A stretch of DNA of 37,136 nucleotides, from assembly GCA_938084565.1 (NCBI GenBank), contig CALKEU010000010.1, positions 1 through 37,136 of the forward strand. The letters are read 5' to 3'. Both the position numbers and the translations under genes were made by a program. Every line of letters starts with the position of its first letter. Position 1 is the first letter of the stretch. This document shows, in pieces, positions 1 through 8,915 of the stretch. Origin of the DNA: Candidatus Kapaibacterium sp. (GTDB lineage Bacteria; Bacteroidota; Ignavibacteria; Kapaibacteriales; HRBIN21). The notes under the pieces are model-generated. The model was not told where the DNA came from, did no database searches, and worked only from the letters and a program-made list of their open reading frames with translations.

Positions 1-338
1 TTAAGGGCACAGGAAGGAGAGCGGTTCTTGAGGATAAACCCCTCCACCTGGCCTAAGGAGGCAAGAAACCCCTGGCTGAAGGCCTGCATTCTCCCGGTGA
101 GGTCCTCCCCGGTAAGGGGCTGCACCATGCGCACCCCCTCCTCCCCTTGCACCAGCCGCACCGTGGGCCTGGGCACCCCTAGGCCAATCTCCACCTCCGG
201 GCACACGGGAATGAAGTCCACATGCTCCCGCAAGGCGGCCACAATCCGATCCGGTATCAGCTCCCCCGAATAGCGCACGGCGGCAAAGCCCAAGCAGGCG
301 CTCACCACCACCCGGGGCTTGGGCCATTGCTCCGTCAT
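1..338 (-). CDS. DUF523 family protein (3' end outside window)
   Basis: The first 112 codons of a leftward gene are present; the C-terminus lies beyond the left edge. Translation from the ATG at 338 gives VVVSACLGFAAVRYSGELIP near residues 10-29, CPEVEIGLGVPRP near 45-57 and FILKNRSPSCAL at the cut end. These are the three conserved blocks of the DUF523 family (YbbK-like, sometimes fused to DUF1722). Family members usually have a second cysteine in the first block (CLGxxxCRYxG); here it is Val. The cysteines in the CPE and SPSC blocks are kept. DUF523 function is not established. No clear Shine-Dalgarno sequence precedes the start. Whether a DUF1722 domain follows cannot be seen. The family assignment is fairly secure and the biochemical role is unknown. 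Confidence 0.8.
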   Translation of the reverse strand, partial: MTEQWPKPRVVVSACLGFAAVRYSGELIPDRIVAALREHVDFIPVCPEVEIGLGVPRPTVRLVQGEEGVRMVQPLTGEDLTGRMQAFSQGFLASLGQVEGFILKNRSPSCAL

Positions 339-731
339 ATGAGACACCGGTAGCCTAATGGACTGGTCACAGCCCAACGCCACAACCTCCCCCACGGAGG
401 GCATGGATCGGAACACACTTGCAAAGGCATCCGAACTCCTGCGTGTGCGAATACCGACAAGATGCAGCTGGACCCACCCTCCTCGGGCAGACACCGCACT
501 ACAAGCATTGGCTCATCGCAGAAGTTGCCCGCAAGGATGCTCTTGTGAAGGCACAATCGATCTGCATCCATGGCGCATTGCCAGTGCGCTGCCACATGGA
601 TAAGACGCCAAACTACTGGGGTGCGTACATAGGGGCTGTTTGCTGCTTCTACGGCCCTGAGTTCCGCTGCCGATTGCGTATATTGTCCATGCAAAGCTGT
701 CGGCACACGGCACGAATCCGAAAGTTCGAGA
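339..731. other. Divergent intergenic spacer, no gene recognised
   Basis: This 393-bp spacer separates the divergent DUF523 and SBBP-protein genes. Open frames run through it on both strands, but none has recognisable protein character or a convincing ribosome binding site. A TATATTG at 679-685 lies about 47 nt before the start at 732 and resembles a degenerate TAnnTTTG -7 box for the rightward gene; this is weak. No tRNA, long inverted repeat or terminator was seen. Confidence 0.4.
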
Positions 732-3700
732 ATGCTACCGACATGGGGGGTGCGTCTGGGTGTCTGGAGCTGTGCCACCGTCGTCGGGTGGGCTGCTGCC
801 TTTTGGCCCAATGTGGGGCAACTCCGTGACACCGACGGGCGTCCGTGCCCGGAGGTACTCTTCGTGGCAGAACTGCCCGACTTCCTTCTCTTCGTACGTA
901 CGCAGGGGCTCAGCTATGTCTTCGTCCAGCCTTTGCCCGGCCCGGATCGCTACCGTCGGCACCTCGTGCTGCGCCGAGTAGACGTGGAGTGGCTCGGGAC
1001 CACTGGATTTTTCCAATGGCAGGCAGAAGAGCCGCTCGAGCTTGTCCGCACTTTCTACCGGCCGGAGGGGACCGTGACAGGCCTACGAGCTTTTCGGCGG
1101 CTGCTCCTGCGGGGGGTCTTCCCCGAGGTAGATGTGCAGCTGTCGTGGTCGGGCGATAGGTTTAAATACGACCTGATCGCTCATCGGGCCGAAGCGCTTG
1201 CCGATGTCCGCTTCCGCTATGTGGGAACCGAACAGCTGCGCTGCGAGGCTGATGGCTCACTGCTTGTGGGCACAGCCGTGGGGCAGGTGCGCGAACTTCC
1301 CCCGAGGGTCTTCCAACACCAGCGAGTGCTCGCTGGGCACTATGTGTTGAACGGCGACACCCTCTCCTTTGCCGTTCCCGAAGCCATGCCTGGGCTTGGA
1401 GTGGTCTTCGACCCAGGGGTAGTGTGGGCTACCTACTACGGCGGCAGTCAGGTGGAGGAGTTTCTCAGCGTGGCCACAGATCGGCAGAGCAATGTCTACG
1501 CTGCCGGCTGGAGCATAAGCCCGGACTTCCCCGTTCGTGACGCTCTCCAATCGGCGCTTGCCACAACGGTTGCTTCGGATGCCGTAGTGGTAAAATTCTC
1601 CGCTGCCGGACAGCCACTCTGGGCTACATATTACGGCGGGGACAGCATCGAGGTTGCCTACGGGATTGCCTGTGATGCTGGAGGGAATGTCGTCATTGTC
1701 GGCACAACGAGCAGTCCCAACTTCCCGACGCAGAATGCCTTCCAGTCCTCGCTGATGGGGCTTTCGGACGCTTTCGTGCTCCGCTTGACCGCGTCGGGAC
1801 AGCGCCTCTGGGCTACCTACTACGGCGGTTCCGGGACAGAGATCGCCTACGGGGTGGCGTATACCCCAACAGGGGACCTCGTCGTCGGCGGCTCCACCAG
1901 TAGCACAGATTTCCCCGTGGCCAATGCCCTCCAGAGTACGCATGGCGGTGGGACGCTCGATGGCTTCCTCCTCCGCTTCACGGCTGCTGGACAGCGCCTC
2001 TGGGCTACCTACTACGGAGGCTCCGGGGAGGAGGATCTCCGTGCTGTTGCTGTCGACAGCACAGGGGCAATCGTCGCTGTTGGACAGACCTCGAGCCAGA
2101 ATTTCCCGGTCCAGAACGCCCTACAGCCCACCTTCGCCGGTGGCTTCTCGGACGGATTTGTGGTCAAACTGACCGGTAGCGGGCAGCGCCTCTGGGCTAC
2201 TTACTACGGGGGCAATCGGCAAGACGCTATCAATGCCGTGGCCATCCTCAGGCCCAATCGTATTGTGGTAGGAGGTTCCTCCCTGAGCGACACCATTCCA
2301 CTGCTGAATGCCGTACAGCCTCGGCGCTCAGCTGCGCTCGATGCCTTTGTGACGTGTCTGGACAGCGCCGGGGGCCTCCTCTGGGGCACCTTCTACGGAG
2401 GTAGTGCAATGGAGGAGGTACGGGGCTTGACTGTCTTGAGCAATCGCTCCGTGCTGGCCTGCGGCTACACGTACAGCTCAAATTTCCCCCGCTGGCTCTC
2501 TCTGCAATCCTACGCCGGCAGTGGAGATGCCTTCCTGGTGATGTTCCACTACGCCGGTACTCTGCAGTGGTCTACACCTCTTGGGGGAAGCGGATACGAC
2601 ATCTTCCACAGCGTTGCTGCCGACACGGGGATCGGCTTCTATGCCTGCGGGTCGACAACGAGCACAAATTATCCCATCCGGGATGCGGCACAGAACCAGC
2701 TGCTGGGTTCATCGGACGCTGTCCTTGTGCGCTTCGAACGTGAGAGCATTCGCTGCCGTGTGCTGCGGCAGCCGCTCTGTGCAGGGGATACGGTGACGGT
2801 TGAATTCACCGTCACTGGCGGCTTCTTCGCCGACAACGCCTTCACAGCCGTGCTCTCGGATTCAAATGGCGATTTCGCTACTTCCACCCTCCTGGGGGAG
2901 CTCCGCGGGCAGACTTCCGGACGCATTCTGGCGCGCATTCCCGATACGATCCCGGCCGGTAGACGATACCGCATCCGTGTTCTGGCCTCTAGTCCGGTCA
3001 CGGTTGGCGAGCCAAGCGATACGGTATTGATCCTGCATCCGCCGAGGCCATCCCGTATTACCGTGACGCCCGACACTGTCCTCTGCCCCGGGGATAGCAT
3101 CGTACTGGAGATAGCAGCACAAGAGTTTGTGACCTACACGTGGTATCGGAACAATGTGCCGATTGCTGGCACTGATGCGCCGCGACTCGTCGTGCGGCAA
3201 GCAGGCCGATACACGGTGGAGGTGCGGAATCCCTGTGGCAGCATTCGGGCCAACGAAGTGATTATCACTCCCGGCACTCCCCCGGCTCGGCCGGCAATTA
3301 CGGCGTCTGGGCCGACGCGTCTGTGTCGCGGCGATAGTGTCGTGCTCTCCACTACCCCAATGCCAGAGTACTCCTACCACTGGTATCGCAATGGGGAGCC
3401 CTATGGAGCTGATACCTCGGCCATCATCGTCCGGGAAGCGGGGGCGTATACGCTCGCTGTCCGGAACCGCTGCGGAATTGCGTGGTCTCGAGACACCGTA
3501 CGAGTCATCCTGGACGAGCCGCTGCAGACACCCGTGATTACCGTCGTTGGCAGCAATCGCTTCTGTGAGGGGGACAGCGTCCAGCTGCAGACCCAGCCAC
3601 AAGCGACAGCCCATGAGTACCGCTGGTACCGCAATGGGAGGCTCGTGCTCCGCCATCCGCTGGCGTGGACGTACACCGTACGCTCACCCGGATGGTACAG

Positions 3701-5363
3701 CGTCGAAATAACCAACACCTGTGGGAGCGTCCGCTCTGATAGTATTGCTATCGAAGTGCTGCCACGTCCACTGCCACCCCGCATCACCGTGCAGGGCGGT
3801 GTCATACTCTGCAGCGGAGATAGCACCGTGCTGGCCACTTCGGAACAGCCTAACGCCCGGTACTACTGGTACCGCAATGGGCAACTCGTCGATACGACGG
3901 CTCCACGCTACGTCGTGCGTCGCGAGGGAACGTATACGGTAGAGATCCTCACCCCTTGCGGGAGGGCGCGTTCACTCGACAGTGTCACGGTGACGGTCTT
4001 CGACACGCTCCCGCATCCGCAATTGCACGTGGATGGCTCACCGACACTCTGCGACGGGGATAGCCTCCGGCTCTGGCTCGATCCCATCGGGGGCGCCCAG
4101 TATACGTGGTACCGCGATGGCACCCCACTTGCAGCAAGAGGGCCAGAGCTCATCGTGCGCTCTGCCGGAACATACTGGGTCCAGCTCTCGAGCCCGTGTG
4201 GAGAGCGTATTTCGGATTCTATCACCGTGACCCTCCTATCCCGCCCGGAACCCCCGCAGGTGCACGCCGATGGCCCAACGGTACTCTGCGAAGGGGATTC
4301 TGTCCGCCTCTCCCTCGTACCGCAGGCAGATGTGCACTATGCATGGTACCGGAACGACACCCTCCTGGCCCGCGACCGCGAGAGCATCACGGTCTCCCTG
4401 CCCGGCACGTACTGGGTTAGTGCCTCCAACCGTTGTGGGGAAAGCCGTTCTGCGGGTATTACCATCACCGTGCTCCCCCGTCCCCCGAAGCCCGTGATTA
4501 CCCAGGAAGGAGATACACTGGTTTCGAGCTCCCCCACTGGGAACCAGTGGCTAGACAGCGCTGGGACGCCCATTCCTGGGGCAACGGAGCAGCGCTTCGT
4601 GCCTTCGCAGAGTGGGTACTACCGCGTGCGGGTGACCCGTGATGGCTGCTCTGCGGAGTCGGAGCCCTATTGGTACACCCGCACACAGCCTCTGGAGTCT
4701 GTCTGGCTCTCCCTACGTGGCGGGAGTGCTCAGCCTGGAGATGTGGTAGAGCTCCCGCTACTGCTGCGCATTCCACCAAAGGGCCTGGCTGCAACGGGGA
4801 TATCCTTACAGCTCCGCTACTGGGCACGGCTTCTGGAGCCGCTGCCACCGACCCCGCTTGGAACGATCCAGGAGGGATGGCGCATCCTCCCGCTGCGCTT
4901 CTCCACGACAGGTTTGGCACCGGGAGAGGTGGTCCTCGAACGGCTGCGCTTCCACGTCCTGCTCGGCGATCGAGACCGCACTCCGCTCTTCCTCGAACAG
5001 CTCTCCTGGGAGGGGGACGCACCCCCGACAACGGTGTCGGTAGACACCTTCATTGTGGCTATCTGCCGTGAAGGAGGCGACAGACTCTTCGTACCGACGG
5101 AGAGTGCGGCATTCGTAGAAGTAGTGCCAAACCCAGCTTCGGCAGTAGCTGTTCTGCGCTACGGCACTCCCGAGAGAGGTACCCTGCGGCTCTCTGTCTG
5201 CAACAGCTACGGCCAGGAGGTAGCCAATCTCGGGGAGCGCTTCGTAACCCCTGGAGTATACGAGGAACCGCTGTACTTGACCGGGCTATCTGCTGGCACG
5301 TACGCTGTGCTCCTCCAGCTGCCCTCGCAGCGTCTCTATGTCCTCTTCCAGCTCGTCCCATGA
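732..5363 (+). CDS. Giant secreted SBBP beta-propeller / Ig-like repeat protein with T9SS sorting domain
   Basis: A 1543-residue predicted surface or secreted protein. A signal-peptide-like N-terminus (about residues 1-24) is followed by FWPNVGQL, typical of the SBBP-repeat protein start. Seven SBBP-type repeats, most reading WATYYGGS with a downstream SS.NFP motif, span about residues 230-680. Next is an Ig-like domain beginning LCAGD near 682, then six Ig-like repeats with xCxGDS near the start, YxWYRNG in the middle and a second Cys in xPCG/RCG, then a degenerate seventh lacking the first Cys (about 1255-1310). A cohesin-like beta domain covers about 1320-1450. The C-terminus (about 1462-1543; VVPNPAS, LSAGTYAVLL) matches a T9SS type A sorting domain. 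It is probably an adhesin or surface-layer scaffold; the ligand is unknown. The start at 732 gives the best signal peptide. Confidence 0.85.
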   Translation: MLPTWGVRLGVWSCATVVGWAAAFWPNVGQLRDTDGRPCPEVLFVAELPDFLLFVRTQGLSYVFVQPLPGPDRYRRHLVLRRVDVEWLGTTGFFQWQAEEPLELVRTFYRPEGTVTGLRAFRRLLLRGVFPEVDVQLSWSGDRFKYDLIAHRAEALADVRFRYVGTEQLRCEADGSLLVGTAVGQVRELPPRVFQHQRVLAGHYVLNGDTLSFAVPEAMPGLGVVFDPGVVWATYYGGSQVEEFLSVATDRQSNVYAAGWSISPDFPVRDALQSALATTVASDAVVVKFSAAGQPLWATYYGGDSIEVAYGIACDAGGNVVIVGTTSSPNFPTQNAFQSSLMGLSDAFVLRLTASGQRLWATYYGGSGTEIAYGVAYTPTGDLVVGGSTSSTDFPVANALQSTHGGGTLDGFLLRFTAAGQRLWATYYGGSGEEDLRAVAVDSTGAIVAVGQTSSQNFPVQNALQPTFAGGFSDGFVVKLTGSGQRLWATYYGGNRQDAINAVAILRPNRIVVGGSSLSDTIPLLNAVQPRRSAALDAFVTCLDSAGGLLWGTFYGGSAMEEVRGLTVLSNRSVLACGYTYSSNFPRWLSLQSYAGSGDAFLVMFHYAGTLQWSTPLGGSGYDIFHSVAADTGIGFYACGSTTSTNYPIRDAAQNQLLGSSDAVLVRFERESIRCRVLRQPLCAGDTVTVEFTVTGGFFADNAFTAVLSDSNGDFATSTLLGELRGQTSGRILARIPDTIPAGRRYRIRVLASSPVTVGEPSDTVLILHPPRPSRITVTPDTVLCPGDSIVLEIAAQEFVTYTWYRNNVPIAGTDAPRLVVRQAGRYTVEVRNPCGSIRANEVIITPGTPPARPAITASGPTRLCRGDSVVLSTTPMPEYSYHWYRNGEPYGADTSAIIVREAGAYTLAVRNRCGIAWSRDTVRVILDEPLQTPVITVVGSNRFCEGDSVQLQTQPQATAHEYRWYRNGRLVLRHPLAWTYTVRSPGWYSVEITNTCGSVRSDSIAIEVLPRPLPPRITVQGGVILCSGDSTVLATSEQPNARYYWYRNGQLVDTTAPRYVVRREGTYTVEILTPCGRARSLDSVTVTVFDTLPHPQLHVDGSPTLCDGDSLRLWLDPIGGAQYTWYRDGTPLAARGPELIVRSAGTYWVQLSSPCGERISDSITVTLLSRPEPPQVHADGPTVLCEGDSVRLSLVPQADVHYAWYRNDTLLARDRESITVSLPGTYWVSASNRCGESRSAGITITVLPRPPKPVITQEGDTLVSSSPTGNQWLDSAGTPIPGATEQRFVPSQSGYYRVRVTRDGCSAESEPYWYTRTQPLESVWLSLRGGSAQPGDVVELPLLLRIPPKGLAATGISLQLRYWARLLEPLPPTPLGTIQEGWRILPLRFSTTGLAPGEVVLERLRFHVLLGDRDRTPLFLEQLSWEGDAPPTTVSVDTFIVAICREGGDRLFVPTESAAFVEVVPNPASAVAVLRYGTPERGTLRLSVCNSYGQEVANLGERFVTPGVYEEPLYLTGLSAGTYAVLLQLPSQRLYVLFQLVP
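1420..2735 (+). repeat. Seven tandem SBBP (beta-propeller) repeats
   Basis: Tandem coding repeats about 190-200 bp apart, each encoding a variant of (L/R)WATYYGG followed by an acidic stretch and an SSxxFPxxNAxQ tail. Copies begin near 1423, 1618, 1807, 2005, 2191, 2380 and 2566. The central copies are close at DNA level (the codons for RLWATYYGG are almost identical in copies 3-5), while copies 6 and 7 have drifted (WGTFYGG, WSTPLGG). They would form blades of an extracellular propeller. Confidence 0.85.
3045..4640 (+). repeat. Tandem Ig-like repeats of the SBBP protein
   Basis: Coding repeats of about 240-250 bp. Copies with the (L/F)CxGDS signature fall near 3080, 3330, 3561, 3810, 4050 and 4287; a last copy near 4500-4640 has lost the first Cys and the WYRNG motif. 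Each intact copy keeps a W flanked by YRN/YRD and a second Cys about 60 residues after the first, suggesting one disulfide per Ig fold. The periodic GGGATAGC/GGGGACAGC coding for GDS is visible in the DNA. Confidence 0.8.
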
Positions 5364-5373
5364 TGCGGCAGAG

Positions 5374-6159
5374 ATGCCGTCGATGAGGTGGCTGACTGTA
5401 CACGTGGTCATATGGCTCTCCCTGCTTCCGGCACAAGCTCAGTATAGTGTCGGGGGTGGGTTTGGTATGGCGCTCGCAAGTCATACGGCGCATTTCCGCT
5501 CGCTCTCCCCCGACATACCCACCTGTTGCCCCGGATTCGAGAAGGCCACAGGTATAGAGTGGGAGCTTGCTGCAACGTATGACGGCTTTCCATTGGGAAC
5601 ACGCCTGCGCCTCCTGCTGGAGGCCGGCTACCAACGGCAGGATGCTACATTCCGACAATACGAACCCACAACGGTGGCATCCCCATCTGGCCAAGGGGTT
5701 CCGGGAACGTTCGAGCATGAGCTCCGTACGATACGGCAGCTCCTCACAACGCGACTCCTCCTCGGCTACACACCCGTGGTAGAGCTGCCGCAGTGGCAAC
5801 TGCGCGCAGGGTTTCAGGTGGGCTGGACCTTCGCTACTGCTTTCTGGCAGCGTGAACGGCTTGTCGAACCAGACTATGGGTACTTTGCCGACACGGGGAC
5901 GCGCACGCGTAACGAACGGTCAGGGCGTATTCCCGGGGCGCTCCCTGTTTCCCTTGCCTTCGGAATAGGAACACGCTACCTGCTCCCCATATTCCCAGAA
6001 CAGCACATAGCCCTTCAGCCTTCGCTTATGGGCTGGCTGGGGCTGACACGGTTCGTGCGCGATCGTACTTGGCAGGCACACGCTCTCGCCTTCTCACTCG
6101 GCTTAGTCTATGCTCCGCTAGAGCTCCCCTCACCACTCCAGCCCGGGACCCGCCCATGA
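5374..6159 (+). CDS. Predicted outer-membrane beta-barrel protein
   Basis: A 261-residue protein. The N-terminus MPSMRWLTVHVVIWLSLLPAQAQ reads as a signal peptide, and the mature part starts YSVGGGFGMALAS. The rest has alternating hydrophobic and polar strands with long polar loops (for example RLRLLLEAGYQRQ, LRAGFQVGWTF, VSLAFGIGTRYLL) and a late strand ALAFSLGLVYAPL. These are general features of small porin-like barrels of Bacteroidota/Chlorobiota. No specific family signature was recognised. The ATG at 5374 is preferred over a frame-open position at 5338 because it sits just before the signal peptide and after the preceding stop at 5363. It may be co-transcribed with the giant SBBP gene, whose stop lies 10 bp upstream, and could assist surface display of that protein; that role is inference. 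Confidence 0.55.
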   Translation: MPSMRWLTVHVVIWLSLLPAQAQYSVGGGFGMALASHTAHFRSLSPDIPTCCPGFEKATGIEWELAATYDGFPLGTRLRLLLEAGYQRQDATFRQYEPTTVASPSGQGVPGTFEHELRTIRQLLTTRLLLGYTPVVELPQWQLRAGFQVGWTFATAFWQRERLVEPDYGYFADTGTRTRNERSGRIPGALPVSLAFGIGTRYLLPIFPEQHIALQPSLMGWLGLTRFVRDRTWQAHALAFSLGLVYAPLELPSPLQPGTRP

Positions 6160-6182
6160 GCCGCAGTTCCTGAGGTCCCCCG

Positions 6183-6205
6183 GCTGAGAGCCATAGCCTC
6201 TCAGC
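6183..6205. promoter_or_regulatory. Inverted repeat overlapping the -33 region of the DUF389 gene
   Basis: GCTGAGAG (6183-6190) and CTCTCAGC (6198-6205) form a perfect 8-bp inverted repeat with a 7-nt spacer. It ends six bases before the TATCTTTG box and so covers the expected -33 region. No T-run follows, which argues against an intrinsic terminator for the upstream gene. An operator for a dimeric regulator is a reasonable alternative. Confidence 0.4.
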
Positions 6206-6211
6206 GCAGAC

Positions 6212-6219
6212 TATCTTTG
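6212..6219 (+). promoter_or_regulatory. Bacteroidota-type -7 box (TATCTTTG) for the DUF389 gene
   Basis: TATCTTTG matches the TAnnTTTG -7 consensus exactly. It predicts a transcription start near 6226, about 27 nt before the ATG at 6253, which favours that ATG over the upstream in-frame TTG at 6217. No clear TTG -33 box is present. Confidence 0.5.
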
Positions 6220-6252
6220 CGCTCGATTCCATGGACAGTTAACCCGGTACGG

Positions 6253-7620
6253 ATGAGATCTCCCTTTTGGTGGCTCCGACGCCTGCGGAACCTTCTCGAC
6301 CGCTTGAGCCTGCGCCATGAGATGGATGATCCGCAGAAGGTGCTGCAGGACGTCTACCGAGATGCGGCCTTCCGCGGCATCAATCTCTGGGTGCTCGTAA
6401 CAGCCACCGTGGTGGCCTCCATCGGCTTGAACGTCAACTCTACCCCTGTGATTATCGGGGCCATGCTCATCTCCCCTCTCATGGGCCCGATCAACGCCGT
6501 AGGCATCAGCTTAGCCATCTACGATATCGAGCTTTTGCGGAAGGCCCTGCGCAACCTCGTGGTAGCCATCATCTTTAGTGTCCTCAGCAGTGCCCTCTAC
6601 TTCGTGCTGACTCCACTAAAGGAAGCGGGCTCCGAACTCTGGGCCCGCACGACCCCGACCTTCTGGGACGTCCTCATCGCCTTCTTCGGAGGACTGTCTG
6701 GGGTCATCGCTGCATTGGGCCGAGAACGGCGTGTCAATGTCATTGCCGGCGTAGCAATTGCTACCGCACTTATGCCCCCTCTCTGTACAGCCGGCTACGG
6801 TCTGGGAACGCTGCAACCGCGCTTTTTCTTCGGTGCCCTCTACCTGTTCCTTATCAACTCGGTCTTCATCAGCGCCTCCGCTTACCTGACTTTCCAGCTC
6901 ATTCGCTTTCCAAACATCGAGCTTGCAGACCGCGCCCAACAGCTGCGCCTACGCCGTACCTTCTTGGCTATTATCCTCTTGACCCTCCTACCCAGCCTCT
7001 ATGTGGCCTACTCCGTCGTTGAGGAAGCCTTCCAAGAAGCCCAGGTGCGCCGCTTTGTGGAGAATGCTTTCCAAGTCTTTTCCACAACCAGTGTCGTCGA
7101 GTACAAACGTCTGCCCGAAGGGGATTCCGTCATTCTCCGCCTGGTGCTCTTTGGAGAGCCACTCGAGGAAGAGCAGCAACGTTACCTCCAACATGAACTG
7201 CGCACCACTTACGGGCTCAGTCGCTACAAACTCGACATCATCCAGGGGAGTAGCACACCGCGGCTCCTCCCAGAGGCAGCACGCCTTTTGGAAGCCACCG
7301 AACGCTCGTACTCGGAAATCCGCCGCCTCACAGATAGCCTACACACCCTCCACCGTCGCCTCCACGAATACGAGGCTCAACAGCACAGGAAAACACGCAT
7401 TGCCCGGGAAATCGCCACCCTTTTCCCTGACATTGCTAGGCTGGGGCTTCAGGAACTCATCCTCACTGGGCCTGAGCCTCCACCCGACACCCTTCTCCTT
7501 GTCTTACTAGAGCTTCCTCGAGGCACCCGCTTCAAGGATGAACGCCGTCTTGCAGAGTGGCTCCGGGAACGCACGGGCTATACTCGCATTCATGTCCTCC
7601 AACTTCCCTCTGGCCCATGA
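6253..7620 (+). CDS. DUF389 family multi-spanning membrane protein
   Basis: A 455-residue protein. The N-terminal half has several hydrophobic segments with the DUF389 hallmarks GLNVNSTPVIIGAMLISPLMGP (about residues 58-80), VIAALGRERRVNVIAGVAIATALMPPLCTAGYGL (about 155-190) and a following FFGALYLFLINSVFI. The C-terminal half is soluble and probably helical (about 250-455). DUF389 proteins are inner-membrane proteins of unsettled function, sometimes linked to TIGR00341/TIGR00271. The ATG at 6253 is chosen because the TATCTTTG box at 6212-6219 lies over the upstream TTG alternative. Its stop overlaps the ATG of the next gene (ATGA), so translation is probably coupled to the T9SS plug-like gene. 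Confidence 0.8.
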   Translation: MRSPFWWLRRLRNLLDRLSLRHEMDDPQKVLQDVYRDAAFRGINLWVLVTATVVASIGLNVNSTPVIIGAMLISPLMGPINAVGISLAIYDIELLRKALRNLVVAIIFSVLSSALYFVLTPLKEAGSELWARTTPTFWDVLIAFFGGLSGVIAALGRERRVNVIAGVAIATALMPPLCTAGYGLGTLQPRFFFGALYLFLINSVFISASAYLTFQLIRFPNIELADRAQQLRLRRTFLAIILLTLLPSLYVAYSVVEEAFQEAQVRRFVENAFQVFSTTSVVEYKRLPEGDSVILRLVLFGEPLEEEQQRYLQHELRTTYGLSRYKLDIIQGSSTPRLLPEAARLLEATERSYSEIRRLTDSLHTLHRRLHEYEAQQHRKTRIAREIATLFPDIARLGLQELILTGPEPPPDTLLLVLLELPRGTRFKDERRLAEWLRERTGYTRIHVLQLPSGP

Positions 7621-8915
7621 GTCTGCAGACCCTGGCAGCGCTGCTGTGCTGTTCAGCACTAACTATAGCACAGACTCCGTGGGTACTGCGCAGCATTCGC
7701 ATCTACGGGGCAGATGATGAAACTGCTCCTCCAATTCTCCTCCTCGGGGGGGATCGCTCTTCTGCTCCGGGATACCCCTTCGTGACGCTGGAGATAGAAC
7801 TCGATGCAGCTGTGCCACCCGCTCTGATTGTACGCTTTGAGCACTGTCGGCCCGATTGGAGTGCGAGCGAGAATATCTTCCTCACCATTGGCATGCTCGG
7901 TACGAGCTTGTTCTCCTGGGAACCAGGGCCTGCTGGCTCACGCTACTACACCTATCGCGGACGGCTCCGCATCCCCAACCCCCAAGTCACCATTAGCATT
8001 GCTGGCAACTGGAAGCTGAAGGTATACGAGCACACCTCCGACCACCCTATTGCCGAGGCGCGCTTTTTCGCCGTACGCCCTGAGGGAAGCTGCCGCGTCG
8101 TAGCCTACGGAGATCTCTACGCCGCTAGCCCCGGGGTCAGCCCAGCGGCTGTGACGCTGGAAGCGTGGGTACAGCTATCCCCGAGGTTCAACATCGATGA
8201 GCGGTTGCACACCGTCGTCTTTTACCGCAACCATCGCTGGTTCGAGCCCTACATCGTCTCTCAGGATCCTCGGCTCCGGACCGCAACCGATCGCCTCTAT
8301 CGACACCCCTACAGCACGAGCATTGCCGGAATAACGCCCGGGACGAAGATCTTTCGCGCTGAACGGCTGCCGGCACAGAATGAATATCGAGTACTCGATC
8401 TGCGCAACCCCACCATATTTCCCCCAAACACGCCGCTGCCGATTCGTCTTCCGCTGGCTGACTTGCGGCGCAATGGGAGCTTTACCGAGTGGGCCGATGA
8501 CGGCGCTGCCCAGACAGCTTCGCTCGCCCCCTACCTGCAAGACTACGTTCCGCTCGAGTTCATTCTCGACCCGGAGGGAGCACCGGCACTGCCGCAAGAG
8601 GTCTTCGTCGTAGGCTCTTTTAACAACTGGCTTCCCACAGCGCAGTGGCGCTTAAGCTACGACGCCGACGAACGCCTCTACCGACTTCGCCAGCTCGTCC
8701 GCCGTGGACGACACAACTACCTCTATGCTACTGGACGCCTCAATGCCGATACCGGCGCTATTGAGGAGCTCTCCTTCGAGGAGTGGGAAGGTAATACCAC
8801 GGCGACCCGCTCTTCGTTCTGGGCCTTCGTCTACTACCGCCTCCCCGATTTCGGCGGCTACGATACGCTCATTGCCGTGGGAGCTGCCACCCTCCAAGGG
8901 CCCCTGCGCTATTAG
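7617..8915 (+). CDS. T9SS plug-like protein (DUF5103 family)
   Basis: A 432-residue exported protein. MSLQTLAALLCCSALTIAQ is a signal peptide. The body matches the DUF5103 pattern known from the T9SS plug protein: an early RSIRIYG strand, PPILLLGG, an RFEHCRPDWSASE motif near residues 80-92, then YTYRGRLRIPNPQVT and GNWKLKVYEH near 125-140. A later segment (VFVVGSFNNWLP, about residues 335-346) resembles an E-set/CBM48 Ig-like domain. In characterised systems the plug closes the periplasmic side of the SprA translocon; this role is carried over by family. The start overlaps the preceding stop (ATGA). The stop codon TAG shares bases with the TAA of convergent flgE in the sequence TTAG. Confidence 0.7.
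   Translation: MSLQTLAALLCCSALTIAQTPWVLRSIRIYGADDETAPPILLLGGDRSSAPGYPFVTLEIELDAAVPPALIVRFEHCRPDWSASENIFLTIGMLGTSLFSWEPGPAGSRYYTYRGRLRIPNPQVTISIAGNWKLKVYEHTSDHPIAEARFFAVRPEGSCRVVAYGDLYAASPGVSPAAVTLEAWVQLSPRFNIDERLHTVVFYRNHRWFEPYIVSQDPRLRTATDRLYRHPYSTSIAGITPGTKIFRAERLPAQNEYRVLDLRNPTIFPPNTPLPIRLPLADLRRNGSFTEWADDGAAQTASLAPYLQDYVPLEFILDPEGAPALPQEVFVVGSFNNWLPTAQWRLSYDADERLYRLRQLVRRGRHNYLYATGRLNADTGAIEELSFEEWEGNTTATRSSFWAFVYYRLPDFGGYDTLIAVGAATLQGPLRY

Noticed and set aside
1-327. An open minus-strand frame of 108 residues at the left edge
   Set aside because: It is a shifted frame of the DUF523 gene; the frame from the ATG at 338 gives the recognisable family blocks.
335-832. A 165-residue minus-strand open frame in the divergent spacer
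   Set aside because: It overlaps the start of the SBBP gene, has no protein-family character, and its codon use does not resemble the neighbours.
1420-4640. CRISPR-like array
   Set aside because: The repeats are in-frame protein repeats of varying sequence, not short identical repeats with unique spacers.
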